64,000 nucleotides of DNA from JADKHR01 sp041917295. GTDB lineage: Bacteria; Elusimicrobiota; Elusimicrobia; FEN-1173. Positions 27,527-35,243 of this stretch are shown here, piece by piece. The notes beneath the pieces are model-generated. The model was given only the letters and a program-made list of their open reading frames with translations. It was not told the DNA's origin and did not search any database. Made by a program: the position numbers and the translations under genes. The stretch is from positions 62,001 through 126,000 of the forward strand of contig JAYRXX010000073.1 of assembly GCA_041917295.1 (NCBI GenBank), written 5' to 3'. Numbering within the stretch: position 1 is the first letter of the stretch; each line of letters begins with the position of its first letter.

Positions 27527-28812
27527 CGACTTGCCTCCTGTAAATCGGTTCCTACGGCACGTTCCAGTTCGGCGAGGAACTGCTCGTATTGGGCGAAGTG
27601 TTCGTAATGCTCCAGGCGGAAATCCAGCAGGGTCCGCGCCGCGTCTAGGAGGTCCAGGAACCCCATGCGGTCGGACTGGTAGGCAGACTCCGTCACTTTC
27701 AAGGCCTGCTCCGCCTGGGGCAGGACGCTGGTTTGGTAAAGCTCGATGAGCCGTTGAGTCGTCTGGACCTTCACGAGCAGGTTTTTCACGTCGAAGGACG
27801 TCATGTTCCGCATGGCCTGGTAATCGGCCTTGGCCATTTCGCGCTCGGCCTTGGCCTCCCGCACCATGGCGCCCTGCTTCCAGAACCACAGGGGCACGGT
27901 GAACCCCACCATGGCGTCCCGGCTATCCATCCCGCTCACCATGTCCCTTTGCCGGTACTGGAGCATGATGTCCGGCAGATACTCCGAACGGGCCGCCCAC
28001 ACAAGCGACCGGCTGCGGTCCACGTCGGCCGCCGCCGCCCGCAGTTCCGGACGCTGTTGCGCGGCCTGGCTCGTGAGCTCCGCGAGGGAACGACCCAGGA
28101 CCCGCACTTGCGGATCTTCCGGCGTGCCCAGGGGGGATTCGGGCGGGCGGTTCAGGAGCGTGTTCAGCATGGCTTGGTTGGTTTCTTGCTCTTGATGGAT
28201 GGTGACCAGCATGTTCAGCATCTTGGACAGCTCCACCTGGGCCTTGAGCACGTCGCTCTGGGGCGCTTTGCCGGCGGCATACTTGGCCTCGGCCACCTTG
28301 GCGAACTGGCGCATGAGGTCTACGTTGGCCTCGAAGATGTGGATGGCGTGGCGGCTGAAGAAGACCATGGCGTAGGCCGACTTGGCGCGGGCCAGGACCT
28401 CACGCTCCTTGGCTTGGTATTCCGCGAAGGCTTTCTCTCCCTCCTGCCGGGCCGCCCGGCTTCGGAAATAGAGGGTCGTGGGGAACATGATTTCCTGGCT
28501 GACGGCGATGTTCTTTTCTTCCGCGCCGGAGATGACGTTTTGGCCCTTGGGCGCGTACATTCTCTCGAAATCCACGCGCGGCTTGTCCGGGGTGGCTGCT
28601 TGAACCGTGCGGGTCTTCACCGCCTCCCACCGGCTGCGCGCGGCCTTGATCTCCGGGTTTTCCTTTTGAGCTATGGCGAGAGCATCCCGAAGGGTAAACG
28701 TGCCCGAAGACACAGACACTGTTGCGGCATGAACGCGTTGATGGCCCGTGGCCCAAAGGCCCACGAGAAAAAGTCCGACAAAGGGTGCGCGATTCAATAA
28801 CGCCGGCGTCAT
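27523..28812 (-). CDS. cusC: CusC-type outer-membrane efflux protein (TolC family)
   Basis: 429 residues from ATG 28812, which overlaps the stop of the CnrX-like gene (ATGA). Signal peptide ALLNRAPFVGLFLVGLWA, then two long helical repeats of the outer-membrane efflux (OEP) family: FTLRDALAIAQKENPEIKAA, AQVELSKMLNMLV, LNTLLNRPPESPLG, RPELRAAAADVDRSRSLVWA. It forms the trimeric outer-membrane duct for CusBA. Order C-B-A, all genes overlapping or within 10 bases. Confidence 0.92.
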   Translation of the reverse strand: MTPALLNRAPFVGLFLVGLWATGHQRVHAATVSVSSGTFTLRDALAIAQKENPEIKAARSRWEAVKTRTVQAATPDKPRVDFERMYAPKGQNVISGAEEKNIAVSQEIMFPTTLYFRSRAARQEGEKAFAEYQAKEREVLARAKSAYAMVFFSRHAIHIFEANVDLMRQFAKVAEAKYAAGKAPQSDVLKAQVELSKMLNMLVTIHQEQETNQAMLNTLLNRPPESPLGTPEDPQVRVLGRSLAELTSQAAQQRPELRAAAADVDRSRSLVWAARSEYLPDIMLQYRQRDMVSGMDSRDAMVGFTVPLWFWKQGAMVREAKAEREMAKADYQAMRNMTSFDVKNLLVKVQTTQRLIELYQTSVLPQAEQALKVTESAYQSDRMGFLDLLDAARTLLDFRLEHYEHFAQYEQFLAELERAVGTDLQEASR

Positions 28813-29330
28813 TGGAATTTTCCTTTGGGAATCGCGCACATGCCACACATATCTTTTCCATTACCGATGGTCGTCCTGCAGCCTTGGCAGATGTCCTGCA
28901 TGATGGCGTTGAAGAATTTATCCTTTTGGTCGGTCGTCAGAATGTCCCGCATCTCGATGAGATGTTCGACGACACGCCGTTGCTGTTGCGACTCCAGGGC
29001 CCCGACGCGAGAAACGTAATCATCGAGTTTTTTGGAATCCGAAGCGTCATCCCGAAGCAAGGAGCATAAAGACATGCGTTCCTGAGCTAACTTGAGCTGA
29101 AGGCCCTTGATATCCTTCTCCAAGGCGGCTTCCAGGGGCCTCAGCTTCTCCTCCTGTGCCTTGGTCAGCCCGATGGCGTTCGACCAGCCATGGGCGTTGA
29201 CCATGCTTTTTGGCTGTTCCACCTGGCGGCTGAACACGAAATGTTCCAAGCACAGATAAGTTGCTCCAAGCGCGACTCCAAATATCAGCAGGAACCCGAC
29301 GAAAAAAAATGTCAGACGTTTAATATTCAT
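28809..29330 (-). CDS. CnrX/CpxP-like periplasmic metal sensor
   Basis: 173 residues: one N-terminal anchor helix (residues ~7-28) and a helical periplasmic domain, with LTKAQEEKLRPLEAALEKDI and QQQRRVVEHLIEMRDILTTD (with QKDKFF) as in the heavy-metal-resistance (CnrX/Spy) fold of two long hairpins. A cysteine-rich tail (ICQGCRTT, then DMCGMC) is extra and could be a thiol metal site. It starts inside the stop codon of the anti-sigma gene, as cnrX follows cnrY in the cnrYXH system, so it probably modulates the anti-sigma factor when copper or another metal binds. Confidence 0.8.
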   Translation of the reverse strand: MNIKRLTFFFVGFLLIFGVALGATYLCLEHFVFSRQVEQPKSMVNAHGWSNAIGLTKAQEEKLRPLEAALEKDIKGLQLKLAQERMSLCSLLRDDASDSKKLDDYVSRVGALESQQQRRVVEHLIEMRDILTTDQKDKFFNAIMQDICQGCRTTIGNGKDMCGMCAIPKGKFQ

Positions 29331-29785
29331 GGATACTTACGCTCCTCATTGCCGCGTCCTAGGTAAGCGGCTTCAATCGAGTTTACCGGATAGGGCGATG
29401 TGAAAATGTTCACGGCTTTGGCCGACGTCACCACTTCTCTCTCACTCCGGGTGTCGAAAAGAGCCAGGCCGCTGGCCACGCCCATGATCCAGGTGGCGAG
29501 CAAACCTGCCGCCACAGGCGTCCATTGGACGCCAAGGAAGTCCCGCCACCCTGACCGGTTTTTCTCGCCTTCGCGTGCCCTTTCCCAAAAGCGCGCTCGG
29601 AACGTCGGGGATGGCTCGATCTCGGGTAGGGCGTCAAGCATCTGCCAGGTGGCGGAAAAAAGAGAATCCTCCTCTCGGCAGGTTTGGCAACCATCGAGAT
29701 GCCTACGGACTTCCTCGGCTTTCGCTGGGTCCAGCGCTTTCCCTTGGAAAGCTGGCAGTAGATGTTGAACGCGCCTACATTCCAC
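29327..29785 (-). CDS. Zinc-finger transmembrane anti-sigma factor
   Basis: 152 residues, GTG 29785. Cytosolic N-terminus with the ZAS signature: Cys3, then RRHLDGCQTC giving His29-x3-Cys33-x2-Cys36. One membrane helix (residues ~88-110, WTPVAAGLLATWIMGVASGL) and a ~40-residue periplasmic tail. It should hold the ECF sigma factor encoded one gene upstream and release it on a signal from the periplasmic CnrX-like protein. The coding order sigma, small periplasmic protein, anti-sigma, sensor is compact. Alternating complementary sequences just upstream may control its translation. Confidence 0.88.
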   Translation of the reverse strand: MECRRVQHLLPAFQGKALDPAKAEEVRRHLDGCQTCREEDSLFSATWQMLDALPEIEPSPTFRARFWERAREGEKNRSGWRDFLGVQWTPVAAGLLATWIMGVASGLALFDTRSEREVVTSAKAVNIFTSPYPVNSIEAAYLGRGNEERKYP

Positions 29786-29810
29786 AATTATTCCCCAATC
29801 GACTTCCCGG

Positions 29811-29888
29811 CTCCGATATCACAGTTTTTCTCATTAATGGCGGAGTGAGGGTGGAGATATCGGGGTCGAGAGCCCCGGCCCCGATATC
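29811..29888 (-). promoter_or_regulatory. Alternating complementary segments upstream of the anti-sigma gene
   Basis: Plus-strand CTCCGATATC (29811-29820), GATATCGGGG (29856-29865) and CCCCGATATC (29879-29888). The middle segment is fully complementary to the last and, with one mismatch, to the first, so the mRNA can fold into either of two exclusive hairpins, one of them about 25 bases from the GTG start at 29785. This is attenuator-like. No T-run follows, so translational control is more likely than termination. Confidence 0.5.
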
Positions 29889-29899
29889 GTCCCCACCCA

Positions 29900-30238
29900 T
29901 TATTTTCCCTGAAGCTCGGCGGCCCGCATGCGATGCCATTGGGCAAAAGCCTTGAAGTCATCCTGCAACTTCTTGGCGTCCTTAATGATGGCTCCGCAGT
30001 GTTTATCCATCTTCTCGCGAATGGGAGCAGGCGTTTTCTCATTGACGGTTGCGTTGTAAGCCTTGCGCATGTCCTCATGTTCCTTGACAACGACCGCCTG
30101 AGCTTCGGCTCTTTCATCATAGGAAGTCGCCATACTCATGTGCTCGTCCGCTGTTTGCGGAAGCCCGGCGGCCATGATGGGGCCCGCCGCCAGTATTGCC
30201 ACGATTGCGGCCATCCACATACCTTTTAGGTTTTTCAT
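29900..30238 (-). CDS. Small periplasmic 'DKHC...WHRM' protein, copy 1
   Basis: 112 residues from ATG 30238 (AAGGAG upstream). Signal peptide NLKGMWMAAIVAILAAGPIM, then helices with HMSMATSYDERAEAQAVVVK, EHEDMRKAYN, the core MDKHCGAIIKDAKKLQDDFK and FAQWHRMRAAE. It is a paralogue of the protein at 22580-22906: the KHCxAIIxDAxKLxDD core and the AFAxWHxM end are conserved, flanks differ. Position between the sigma and anti-sigma genes suggests a role in signal perception, or a target of the sigma factor. Family unnamed as far as I can tell. Confidence 0.8.
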   Translation of the reverse strand: MKNLKGMWMAAIVAILAAGPIMAAGLPQTADEHMSMATSYDERAEAQAVVVKEHEDMRKAYNATVNEKTPAPIREKMDKHCGAIIKDAKKLQDDFKAFAQWHRMRAAELQGK

Positions 30239-30397
30239 TGGTTTCTCCTTGTTTTTAGCAGGCCCCACAGACCGAGAAAACGACCCGATTCCTCACAGCC
30301 CGATAATGGACCTTTCACTCCTCTATACACCGATGCCGTGAAAAACTTGCGGTCGCTTTTTGAGTTTTTTTGGTCTTGCACAAGGTCAAGGACAACC

Positions 30398-30412
30398 TAT
30401 TGATAATCAATA
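30398..30412. promoter_or_regulatory. Perfect 7-1-7 palindrome, Fur-box-like operator candidate
   Basis: TATTGATAATCAATA is an exact 15-base palindrome around a central A, in the 214-base gap between the ECF sigma stop and the small periplasmic gene. The 7-1-7 form and the core GATAATC recall Fur/Zur-family boxes, although the TTGAT...ATCAA arms also recall FNR half-sites without their spacer. A TTGACC element lies close by but no convincing -10. The rest of 30239-30452 shows no gene. Confidence 0.4.
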
Positions 30413-30452
30413 ACTTTGGTTAGAAGATAGCGGGGAAAGCTTTTCTTGGTCT

Positions 30453-31079
30453 TTATGGTTTTACTGCATTATTTTTCGGGTTGACGTAGGGAGAGAGATT
30501 TTTTTTCAGCGATTGCCGGGCACGAAAGAGGAGGGACTCAACGGCGGAAAGAGATATCTCCATAACTCGGGCAATCTCTTGATAAGGCATTTCCTCAAAC
30601 TTAGCAAGAGTCACCGCCAATCGTTGGTTCTCTGGCAATCTTTCAAGAGCCCAACGAACGACTTCCACAACCTCTTTTTTCTCAGAAGAATCTTCTCCCC
30701 CCTCCCGCTCCATCAATTCCAACCGGTTCATCAACCCATGGCCGTCCGTGTCTTCGTTCGCGTGGTCCAGCGAGACGCGGGGATGCCGCTTCTTGTCCCG
30801 AAGCCGGTTCGATACCGCGCGCGAAGCAATGGTGAAGAGCCAAGGCCGAAAGGGTCGCCCCGGATCGAACCGCTCCTTTTTTTTGTACACCGCCAGGAGC
30901 ACCTGCTGGGCTACATCTTCCGCTTCCTCCTGGGAAAAAAGAAAACGATGGGCGAAGTTGATGAGCCGCTTCGAATACATATCAAAAAGGGTCACAAAGG
31001 CATCCTCCTCGCCGGCCTGAAATCGAGCCATAAGGATCTCCTCCGTTTCGTTGGGCCTGTTGTTCTCTCTCATGAACAT
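30453..31079 (-). CDS. ECF-type RNA polymerase sigma factor
   Basis: 208 residues from ATG 31079; ATG 31073 and ATG 31031 (the last with GGAGGAG at ideal spacing) are alternatives, and the first keeps the usual conserved EEILMARFQAGEEDAF. Region 2: INFAHRFLFSQEEAEDVAQQ and RPWLFTIASRAVSNRLRDKK; region 4: ALERLPENQRLAVTLAKFEE, PYQEIARVMEISLSAVESLL and FRARQSLKKNL. It would direct transcription of the metal-resistance genes when its anti-sigma factor is inactivated. Located after the beta-barrel gene by 46 bases and before the small periplasmic gene, so it is both in and probably in control of the long operon. Confidence 0.92.
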   Translation of the reverse strand: MFMRENNRPNETEEILMARFQAGEEDAFVTLFDMYSKRLINFAHRFLFSQEEAEDVAQQVLLAVYKKKERFDPGRPFRPWLFTIASRAVSNRLRDKKRHPRVSLDHANEDTDGHGLMNRLELMEREGGEDSSEKKEVVEVVRWALERLPENQRLAVTLAKFEEMPYQEIARVMEISLSAVESLLFRARQSLKKNLSPYVNPKNNAVKP

Positions 31080-31125
31080 GGTCCTTGGTGGACGACGTTG
31101 TTCGTTTCCATATTCCGCAAAGAAG

Positions 31126-31920
31126 TCAGAAACCGATGGAATATCCTGCTGTGATGGACAGACTGTTGTGGGGGGCCTGGGATGAGGCAAAAGCCTCCGT
31201 GCGGACGCCCACGTCCAGAACGGAGCGCACCGTGACTTGACGGCGGAGACCCAGACCGAGGGAGCCGATGGCCCCGGCGCCTTTCCTCTCCGAAGCCCGG
31301 ACGGCGACTTCGGCCAAACCCGTGGTGTGGAAGCGGCGAGGGTAGCCCAGTGGGCGAGTGTAGCCCAGGACGAGACCGGGGCGGAAGCGCCGCTCATCTG
31401 GCGCGGGCGAGGTGGCTAGAACGCCGTCCAAATTTAAGTGTATCCGGTCGTATTGGACCAGGGCGCGGCTGGCGATGCCCCTGAGGCGTATCACCGCGCC
31501 GTCCTGCCCCTCTTCGTTGGGAAGGGACACGTCACCGCGCAGAGAATAGGCTGGTGTGCGGCCGTACTCCCGGTTGAAGTTGTGCAGAACGTTGAGGCCC
31601 AGGGCGTCAACTTTAAAACCCTTTTCCAGGGAACCGGCGCGGCCGCCAGTGGCGGCGTCCAAGTCCAGGCCGAAGTGGGTGTTCAAAGCGAGACCGTAGA
31701 GGAACTCCGCGCCCATGGCCAAGCCGGGTTTCCCGCGAAAAGGAGAAACCGCGCTCATCCCCATTTCCACGGCCCGCTCCCGGTAGGCAATGGGTTCCGC
31801 ATCGTCAAAGCTCAAGGGTCTCCCCGCGTCGATGTTGTTATGGTCCACGGCAAGCCCAGGGGACACAAGCGCCGGTAAAATCCATAGGAATAAGAAGGTT
31901 TTTGTTGGATTCATTTTCAC
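31126..31920 (-). CDS. Outer-membrane beta-barrel protein of the metal cassette
   Basis: 264 residues, GTG 31920 with GGAG ten bases upstream. Signal peptide PTKTFLFLWILPALVSPGLA, then amphipathic strands such as GMSAVSPFRGKPGLAMGAEF, YGLALNTHFGLDLD and RFRPGLVLGYTRPLGYP, ending SLSITAGYSIGF with a C-terminal Phe. It is a small (~10-12-strand) barrel of the 'transporter/MetA-pathway phenol degradation-like' type often found in metal islands. Role unknown; perhaps outer-membrane passage or a surface sensor. It follows the NosL-like gene by five bases. Confidence 0.7.
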   Translation of the reverse strand: MKMNPTKTFLFLWILPALVSPGLAVDHNNIDAGRPLSFDDAEPIAYRERAVEMGMSAVSPFRGKPGLAMGAEFLYGLALNTHFGLDLDAATGGRAGSLEKGFKVDALGLNVLHNFNREYGRTPAYSLRGDVSLPNEEGQDGAVIRLRGIASRALVQYDRIHLNLDGVLATSPAPDERRFRPGLVLGYTRPLGYPRRFHTTGLAEVAVRASERKGAGAIGSLGLGLRRQVTVRSVLDVGVRTEAFASSQAPHNSLSITAGYSIGF

Positions 31921-31925
31921 GAGAA

Positions 31926-33503
31926 CTATTCTCCTTTGCCCTTCATTTTATCCATCTCATCGTAGGGATTGCCTTCCGGCCCCTCGGGCTTTACGTAAGT
32001 GTCCGGTTTTTTCCCGCGCAGGTCCGCCCACTCTTGGAAGGAGACGGCCCGAGCGCCCTTGAACGACGGTTGCGTGGCGACGTGGGCGTCGAAGGCTTTG
32101 CGGGACGAGAAGGTCAGAGACCACCGTTGGCAACTCTTATGACCGCCTTCCTCCTCCAAGAACACGGCGTCCGGGTTGTCCGTGGTCAGATTCCCCTGCT
32201 CGTCTGAGATCACCGCCACGGGTTTGAGCGGATCTTCGGTGGGGAGGTGGAGGACGGCCCGACCCCGGGTCTCGGCGGCCATGTCGCGGGCGCAGAGGGC
32301 GCACCGGGCGCGCATGGTCCAGCCTTCTGCCGTCAGGGTGGGGGTCCTCCAGGCGTCCTTGCCCTCAGGAAGAGGCATGGAGCAGTGATGGCAGTCCGCC
32401 ATGCTCATCCACCCCATCTTGTCCATGTACATGACATCCTGGGTGGCGTGCTTCATCATGCCCATGCCGGGCATGCCGAGCATGTGGCGGTGGTCGTGCA
32501 TACCGCCTTCCTCTTTGGCCTCGCCCGGTTTCTCACCCCGGTGGGCGTCAGCGGAGACGATCCAGACGGCACGGAGGATTTGTTTCTCCTTCTCGGCCTC
32601 GGAAATCCAGTCCGAAGCCAAAATGTCGTTCACCATGTCGTGGAGCATGTGCAGGTTGTCGAAGGCGTTGGCCATGTCGGGGTATTTCACCGCGAAGCGT
32701 GGACTTGTCTCGGCGAACATGGGCATAAAGACTCGGTCCGTCCGGTAGAGCTCCACCGCGTGGTAACGGTTGCCCAAAACATCGTAAACGGCTTTCTGCT
32801 GTGTCAGGGATTTGCTCATCAAGGCGTCATAGGCAGCGCCCTGAAGCCAGTGGTAGCCCCAGAAGAGGCCGTTCACTTTGGGGTACTTGTCCCGGAAGGC
32901 CATACTGTAGGACTGACCGTCCAGGAACGCCATGTTCATAGGCATCGGCGTCACGGCGTAGGGGACGGACTCGAAATAGTACTTCCACAGGGCTTGAAGC
33001 TCCCGGTCCTTCCCCTCCTCTGTGAGGTCCGTGCTGGCCAGGACGTCGAGGGTCTGGGCGTGGAGGATGTGGGTCCAGTCGAAGACCTGCTCCAGCACGC
33101 CGTAGGTGCGCCCGAAGGTCGGGGCGATGGCGGCCTCATCCGGCATGAGCTTGGGCGAGTGCTTCAAGACCCAGTTGATCCGGTCGAAGGTCGCGCTGTC
33201 CAGGGTTTTGGCCTTGCCGGTCACCATGTCCTCATAGGCCATGGCGTGCCCCACGGCCACGGCGTTCAGGTCTAGGGCCAGGCGCTTGATGTTGTAGATG
33301 TCGAAGTTGTAGGGGCCTTGCCTGTAGAAGATGTGATTCTTTTTCCTGCCCGACATCCAGGCAGGCAGGTCCGCGGGGAGAGGCGGCAGGGCTTCGGGAC
33401 CCGGGGCCGCCTTCATTCCGGGGACTTCCCTAACCTGAGCGAAGACGGGCGCGGGAACGGCGGGGGCCAGGGCCAGCCAGAGCGCCAACAATGAGCGGTT
33501 CAT
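31926..33503 (-). CDS. Large periplasmic protein: helical domain, Met/His-rich loop and C-terminal NosL-like domain
   Basis: 525 residues from ATG 33503 (GGAGGA upstream). Signal peptide MNRSLLALWLALAPAVPAPV. The first ~320 residues are helical with no family I recognise (FDWTHILHAQTLDVLAST, FWGYHWLQGAAYDALMSKS). A copper-ligand-rich loop follows around residues 330-350 (MHDHRHMLGMPGMGMMKH), then ADCHHCSMPLP and a NosL-like domain (RCALCARDMAAETRGR, FSSRKAFDAHVATQPSFKGA, SFQEWADLR). NosL is a Cu(I) lipoprotein that helps load nitrous oxide reductase, but no nosZ is present here. Likely a periplasmic copper carrier or assembly factor. The N-terminal domain may be new. Confidence 0.7.
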   Translation of the reverse strand: MNRSLLALWLALAPAVPAPVFAQVREVPGMKAAPGPEALPPLPADLPAWMSGRKKNHIFYRQGPYNFDIYNIKRLALDLNAVAVGHAMAYEDMVTGKAKTLDSATFDRINWVLKHSPKLMPDEAAIAPTFGRTYGVLEQVFDWTHILHAQTLDVLASTDLTEEGKDRELQALWKYYFESVPYAVTPMPMNMAFLDGQSYSMAFRDKYPKVNGLFWGYHWLQGAAYDALMSKSLTQQKAVYDVLGNRYHAVELYRTDRVFMPMFAETSPRFAVKYPDMANAFDNLHMLHDMVNDILASDWISEAEKEKQILRAVWIVSADAHRGEKPGEAKEEGGMHDHRHMLGMPGMGMMKHATQDVMYMDKMGWMSMADCHHCSMPLPEGKDAWRTPTLTAEGWTMRARCALCARDMAAETRGRAVLHLPTEDPLKPVAVISDEQGNLTTDNPDAVFLEEEGGHKSCQRWSLTFSSRKAFDAHVATQPSFKGARAVSFQEWADLRGKKPDTYVKPEGPEGNPYDEMDKMKGKGE

Positions 33504-33513
33504 ACCATCCTCC

Positions 33514-34011
33514 TCACTTCTTTTCCTGGCCGACATCGGCGCGGGAAACCTCCACCATCTCGGCCAGGGTCAGGGGCTTGGCATCTTTGAGGAGCACCTT
33601 GTTCTTCTTCACGTGGGCATCGAAGGCAGCTTTGGACGTGAACGCGCGGTAACCGGTCTCGCAGTAGCGGTGCTTCACCTTCTTGCCAACGAACACCGTG
33701 CCCTCGGGTGCGGACCATTGGCCACCCTTGCGCGCGATCTGGACGGGTTTGCCTTTGATCTCACTAGGGGCAATTACGGTGAGATCCCCGGTGTAGGACT
33801 TCTCCGCGTCAGCGATGGCGCACATGACGCAGCGGTACTCGATGCGCTTCTTCCCGTATTGGATTGCGGTCTCGTTGTCCTGCTCGGGGGTGTTCTGCGC
33901 CACGTCCAGCTCGCAGTGGGGGCACTCGGCCTCGTGGGCCAGAAGGCGCCCTGCCGGGGTCGACGTCATAAGCAGAGTGGCGAGTAATCCTTTGATGTGA
34001 ACATTTTTCAT
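33514..34011 (-). CDS. Small NosL-like periplasmic protein
   Basis: 165 residues from ATG 34011 (AAGGAG six bases upstream). Signal peptide MKNVHIKGLLATLLMTSTPA, then ECPHCELDV (Cys30/Cys33), YRCVMCAIADAEKSYTGDLT, KVKHRYCETGYRAFTSKAAF and LTLAEMVEVS. The CxxC pairs and the TSKAAFDAHV...LLKDAKPLTLAEM end parallel the C-terminal domain of the neighbouring 525-residue protein, so the two probably share a NosL-like fold and copper. The lack of a lipobox differs from classical NosL. It lies 10 bases upstream of that gene, and they probably work as a pair. Confidence 0.7.
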   Translation of the reverse strand: MKNVHIKGLLATLLMTSTPAGRLLAHEAECPHCELDVAQNTPEQDNETAIQYGKKRIEYRCVMCAIADAEKSYTGDLTVIAPSEIKGKPVQIARKGGQWSAPEGTVFVGKKVKHRYCETGYRAFTSKAAFDAHVKKNKVLLKDAKPLTLAEMVEVSRADVGQEKK

Positions 34012-34028
34012 TGTTATCTCCTTTGATT

Positions 34029-34475
34029 TCAATCCATCACGTGCGCGCCCAGGTAGCCAGCGAGGCCGATCAAGGCCACGCCCAGGGCGGAAGCTAAGCC
34101 GTATAGGGCCAAGCCGGTCTTAGAGAACTCGTCTTTCCGGCGAACGCGCCAGATTGCCAGCGCCGCAAAAAGTGCGGCGCCGGCAATCCCGATCCAAGAG
34201 TGGGTTACAGACTTCTGGGTCATAGCGTGGCCGTAGTCCCTCCAAATGACCCCGAGGGGGCCCGTGTCCTCCATGAAGGGATTGCCGACGAGCCCAAGCA
34301 GGACGGTGGCTCCCGCCGACACAACGCCCAGCAGGTGGCACCAATAGGACGTGCGGCGCCACTCCATCCGGCCGCGCCACCGCCCGACCGCGTCAAAGAA
34401 TACGTTCGACATGAGGAGCGCGATCGGGAAGTGGGCCGACGCCATATGAATTTCGATCAGCTCAATCTTGGGCAT
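34029..34475 (-). CDS. DUF2231-type four-helix inner-membrane protein
   Basis: 148 residues from ATG 34475 (AAGGAGG upstream). Starts IELIEIHMASAHFPIALLMS, the HP(I/L) motif of DUF2231, and has four helices (WCHLLGVVSAGATVLLGLVG, SWIGIAGAALFAALAIWRVR, ALYGLASALGVALIGLAGYL). DUF2231 proteins resemble di-haem or redox membrane subunits; conserved histidines (HMASAHFP, DYGHAMTQKS, THSW) could bind haem or copper. In this cassette it could pass electrons to the redox-type partners. Function not established. Confidence 0.75.
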   Translation of the reverse strand: MPKIELIEIHMASAHFPIALLMSNVFFDAVGRWRGRMEWRRTSYWCHLLGVVSAGATVLLGLVGNPFMEDTGPLGVIWRDYGHAMTQKSVTHSWIGIAGAALFAALAIWRVRRKDEFSKTGLALYGLASALGVALIGLAGYLGAHVMD

Positions 34476-34511
34476 GAAACCTCCTTGCGCCTCAAGTGAA
34501 AGGGGCACCCG

Positions 34512-35243
34512 TCAATGTTTGTGTCCAACCTTATCGGTGTCCAACTTCTCCAGCATCATCCCGCACTTTGAGCACCGGCCAGGTTTGGTTTGCGCCGGAG
34601 TATCTTTCATAGGACATTGGTACGCGGGCGTGTGCGTGTCATGCGAGGAGGCTTTATTTGCTTTATTTTTTACTTGGACCTCCTCACGATGCGGGTCCCC
34701 CGTCAACAAAACTGCTTCCTCGGCCAGAATGGCCGACCTATGAATGGCCTGCGCCACAACTTTGGAAGCCGCTTCGTGACCACGTGCCGGCTTTACCGCA
34801 TTGCCCCACTGGACCGGGTCCGTCTTTTTACCCGTGAACTGTCCTAGGAATGCTTCCTGAGTCAACGGATCGGCCTTGTCGTGAGAGAAAAGAACCACCT
34901 TCTTCACCATTCCGTCTGTCCTCAAACCCACGAGTCCCTTTACGGGGTCCCCGTCTTTATCCTTAATGGAGAAATAAACCGCGTGACCGAGCAGTTTGGC
35001 TTCCTCGTTGTGGGCCGCCAGAAGGCGGACTTCCCGCTCCTCGACGACCAGATCATCCCCGAGTTTGGCCGATGCTTGGGCAACCTGCTCCTCCGTTAGG
35101 TTCACATGTTTCTCCGAGAACTCGGCGGCCTCCGGGAACACCCTTTTAAGCTGGGCTTCCTGCTTGGGTGACATGTCATGCGCGCTGAGGGCGACGGCCG
35201 TCGCCGTGAAAGCCACCGTCATGAGTCGTTTCAGTCTGGGCAT
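34512..35243 (-). CDS. Internal gene: exported FMN-binding-like protein with C-terminal HMBD
   Basis: 243 residues if started at ATG 35243, which has a strong ribosome site (AAGGAGG) inside the larger frame. Signal peptide MPRLKRLMTVAFTATAVALS, then a domain like the FMN-binding domain of NosR/RnfG: FPEAAEFSEKHVNLTEEQVA, VKGLVGLRTDGMVKKVVLFS, LGQFTGKK. The SGAT motif whose Thr carries FMN is replaced by ARGHEAAS, so a covalent flavin is not expected. It ends with the heavy-metal module YQCPMKDTPAQTKPGRCSKC, then GMMLEK. Probably a periplasmic metal-binding protein working with the NosL-like proteins. I consider this the true translation unit for the second half. Confidence 0.65.
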   Translation of the reverse strand: MPRLKRLMTVAFTATAVALSAHDMSPKQEAQLKRVFPEAAEFSEKHVNLTEEQVAQASAKLGDDLVVEEREVRLLAAHNEEAKLLGHAVYFSIKDKDGDPVKGLVGLRTDGMVKKVVLFSHDKADPLTQEAFLGQFTGKKTDPVQWGNAVKPARGHEAASKVVAQAIHRSAILAEEAVLLTGDPHREEVQVKNKANKASSHDTHTPAYQCPMKDTPAQTKPGRCSKCGMMLEKLDTDKVGHKH

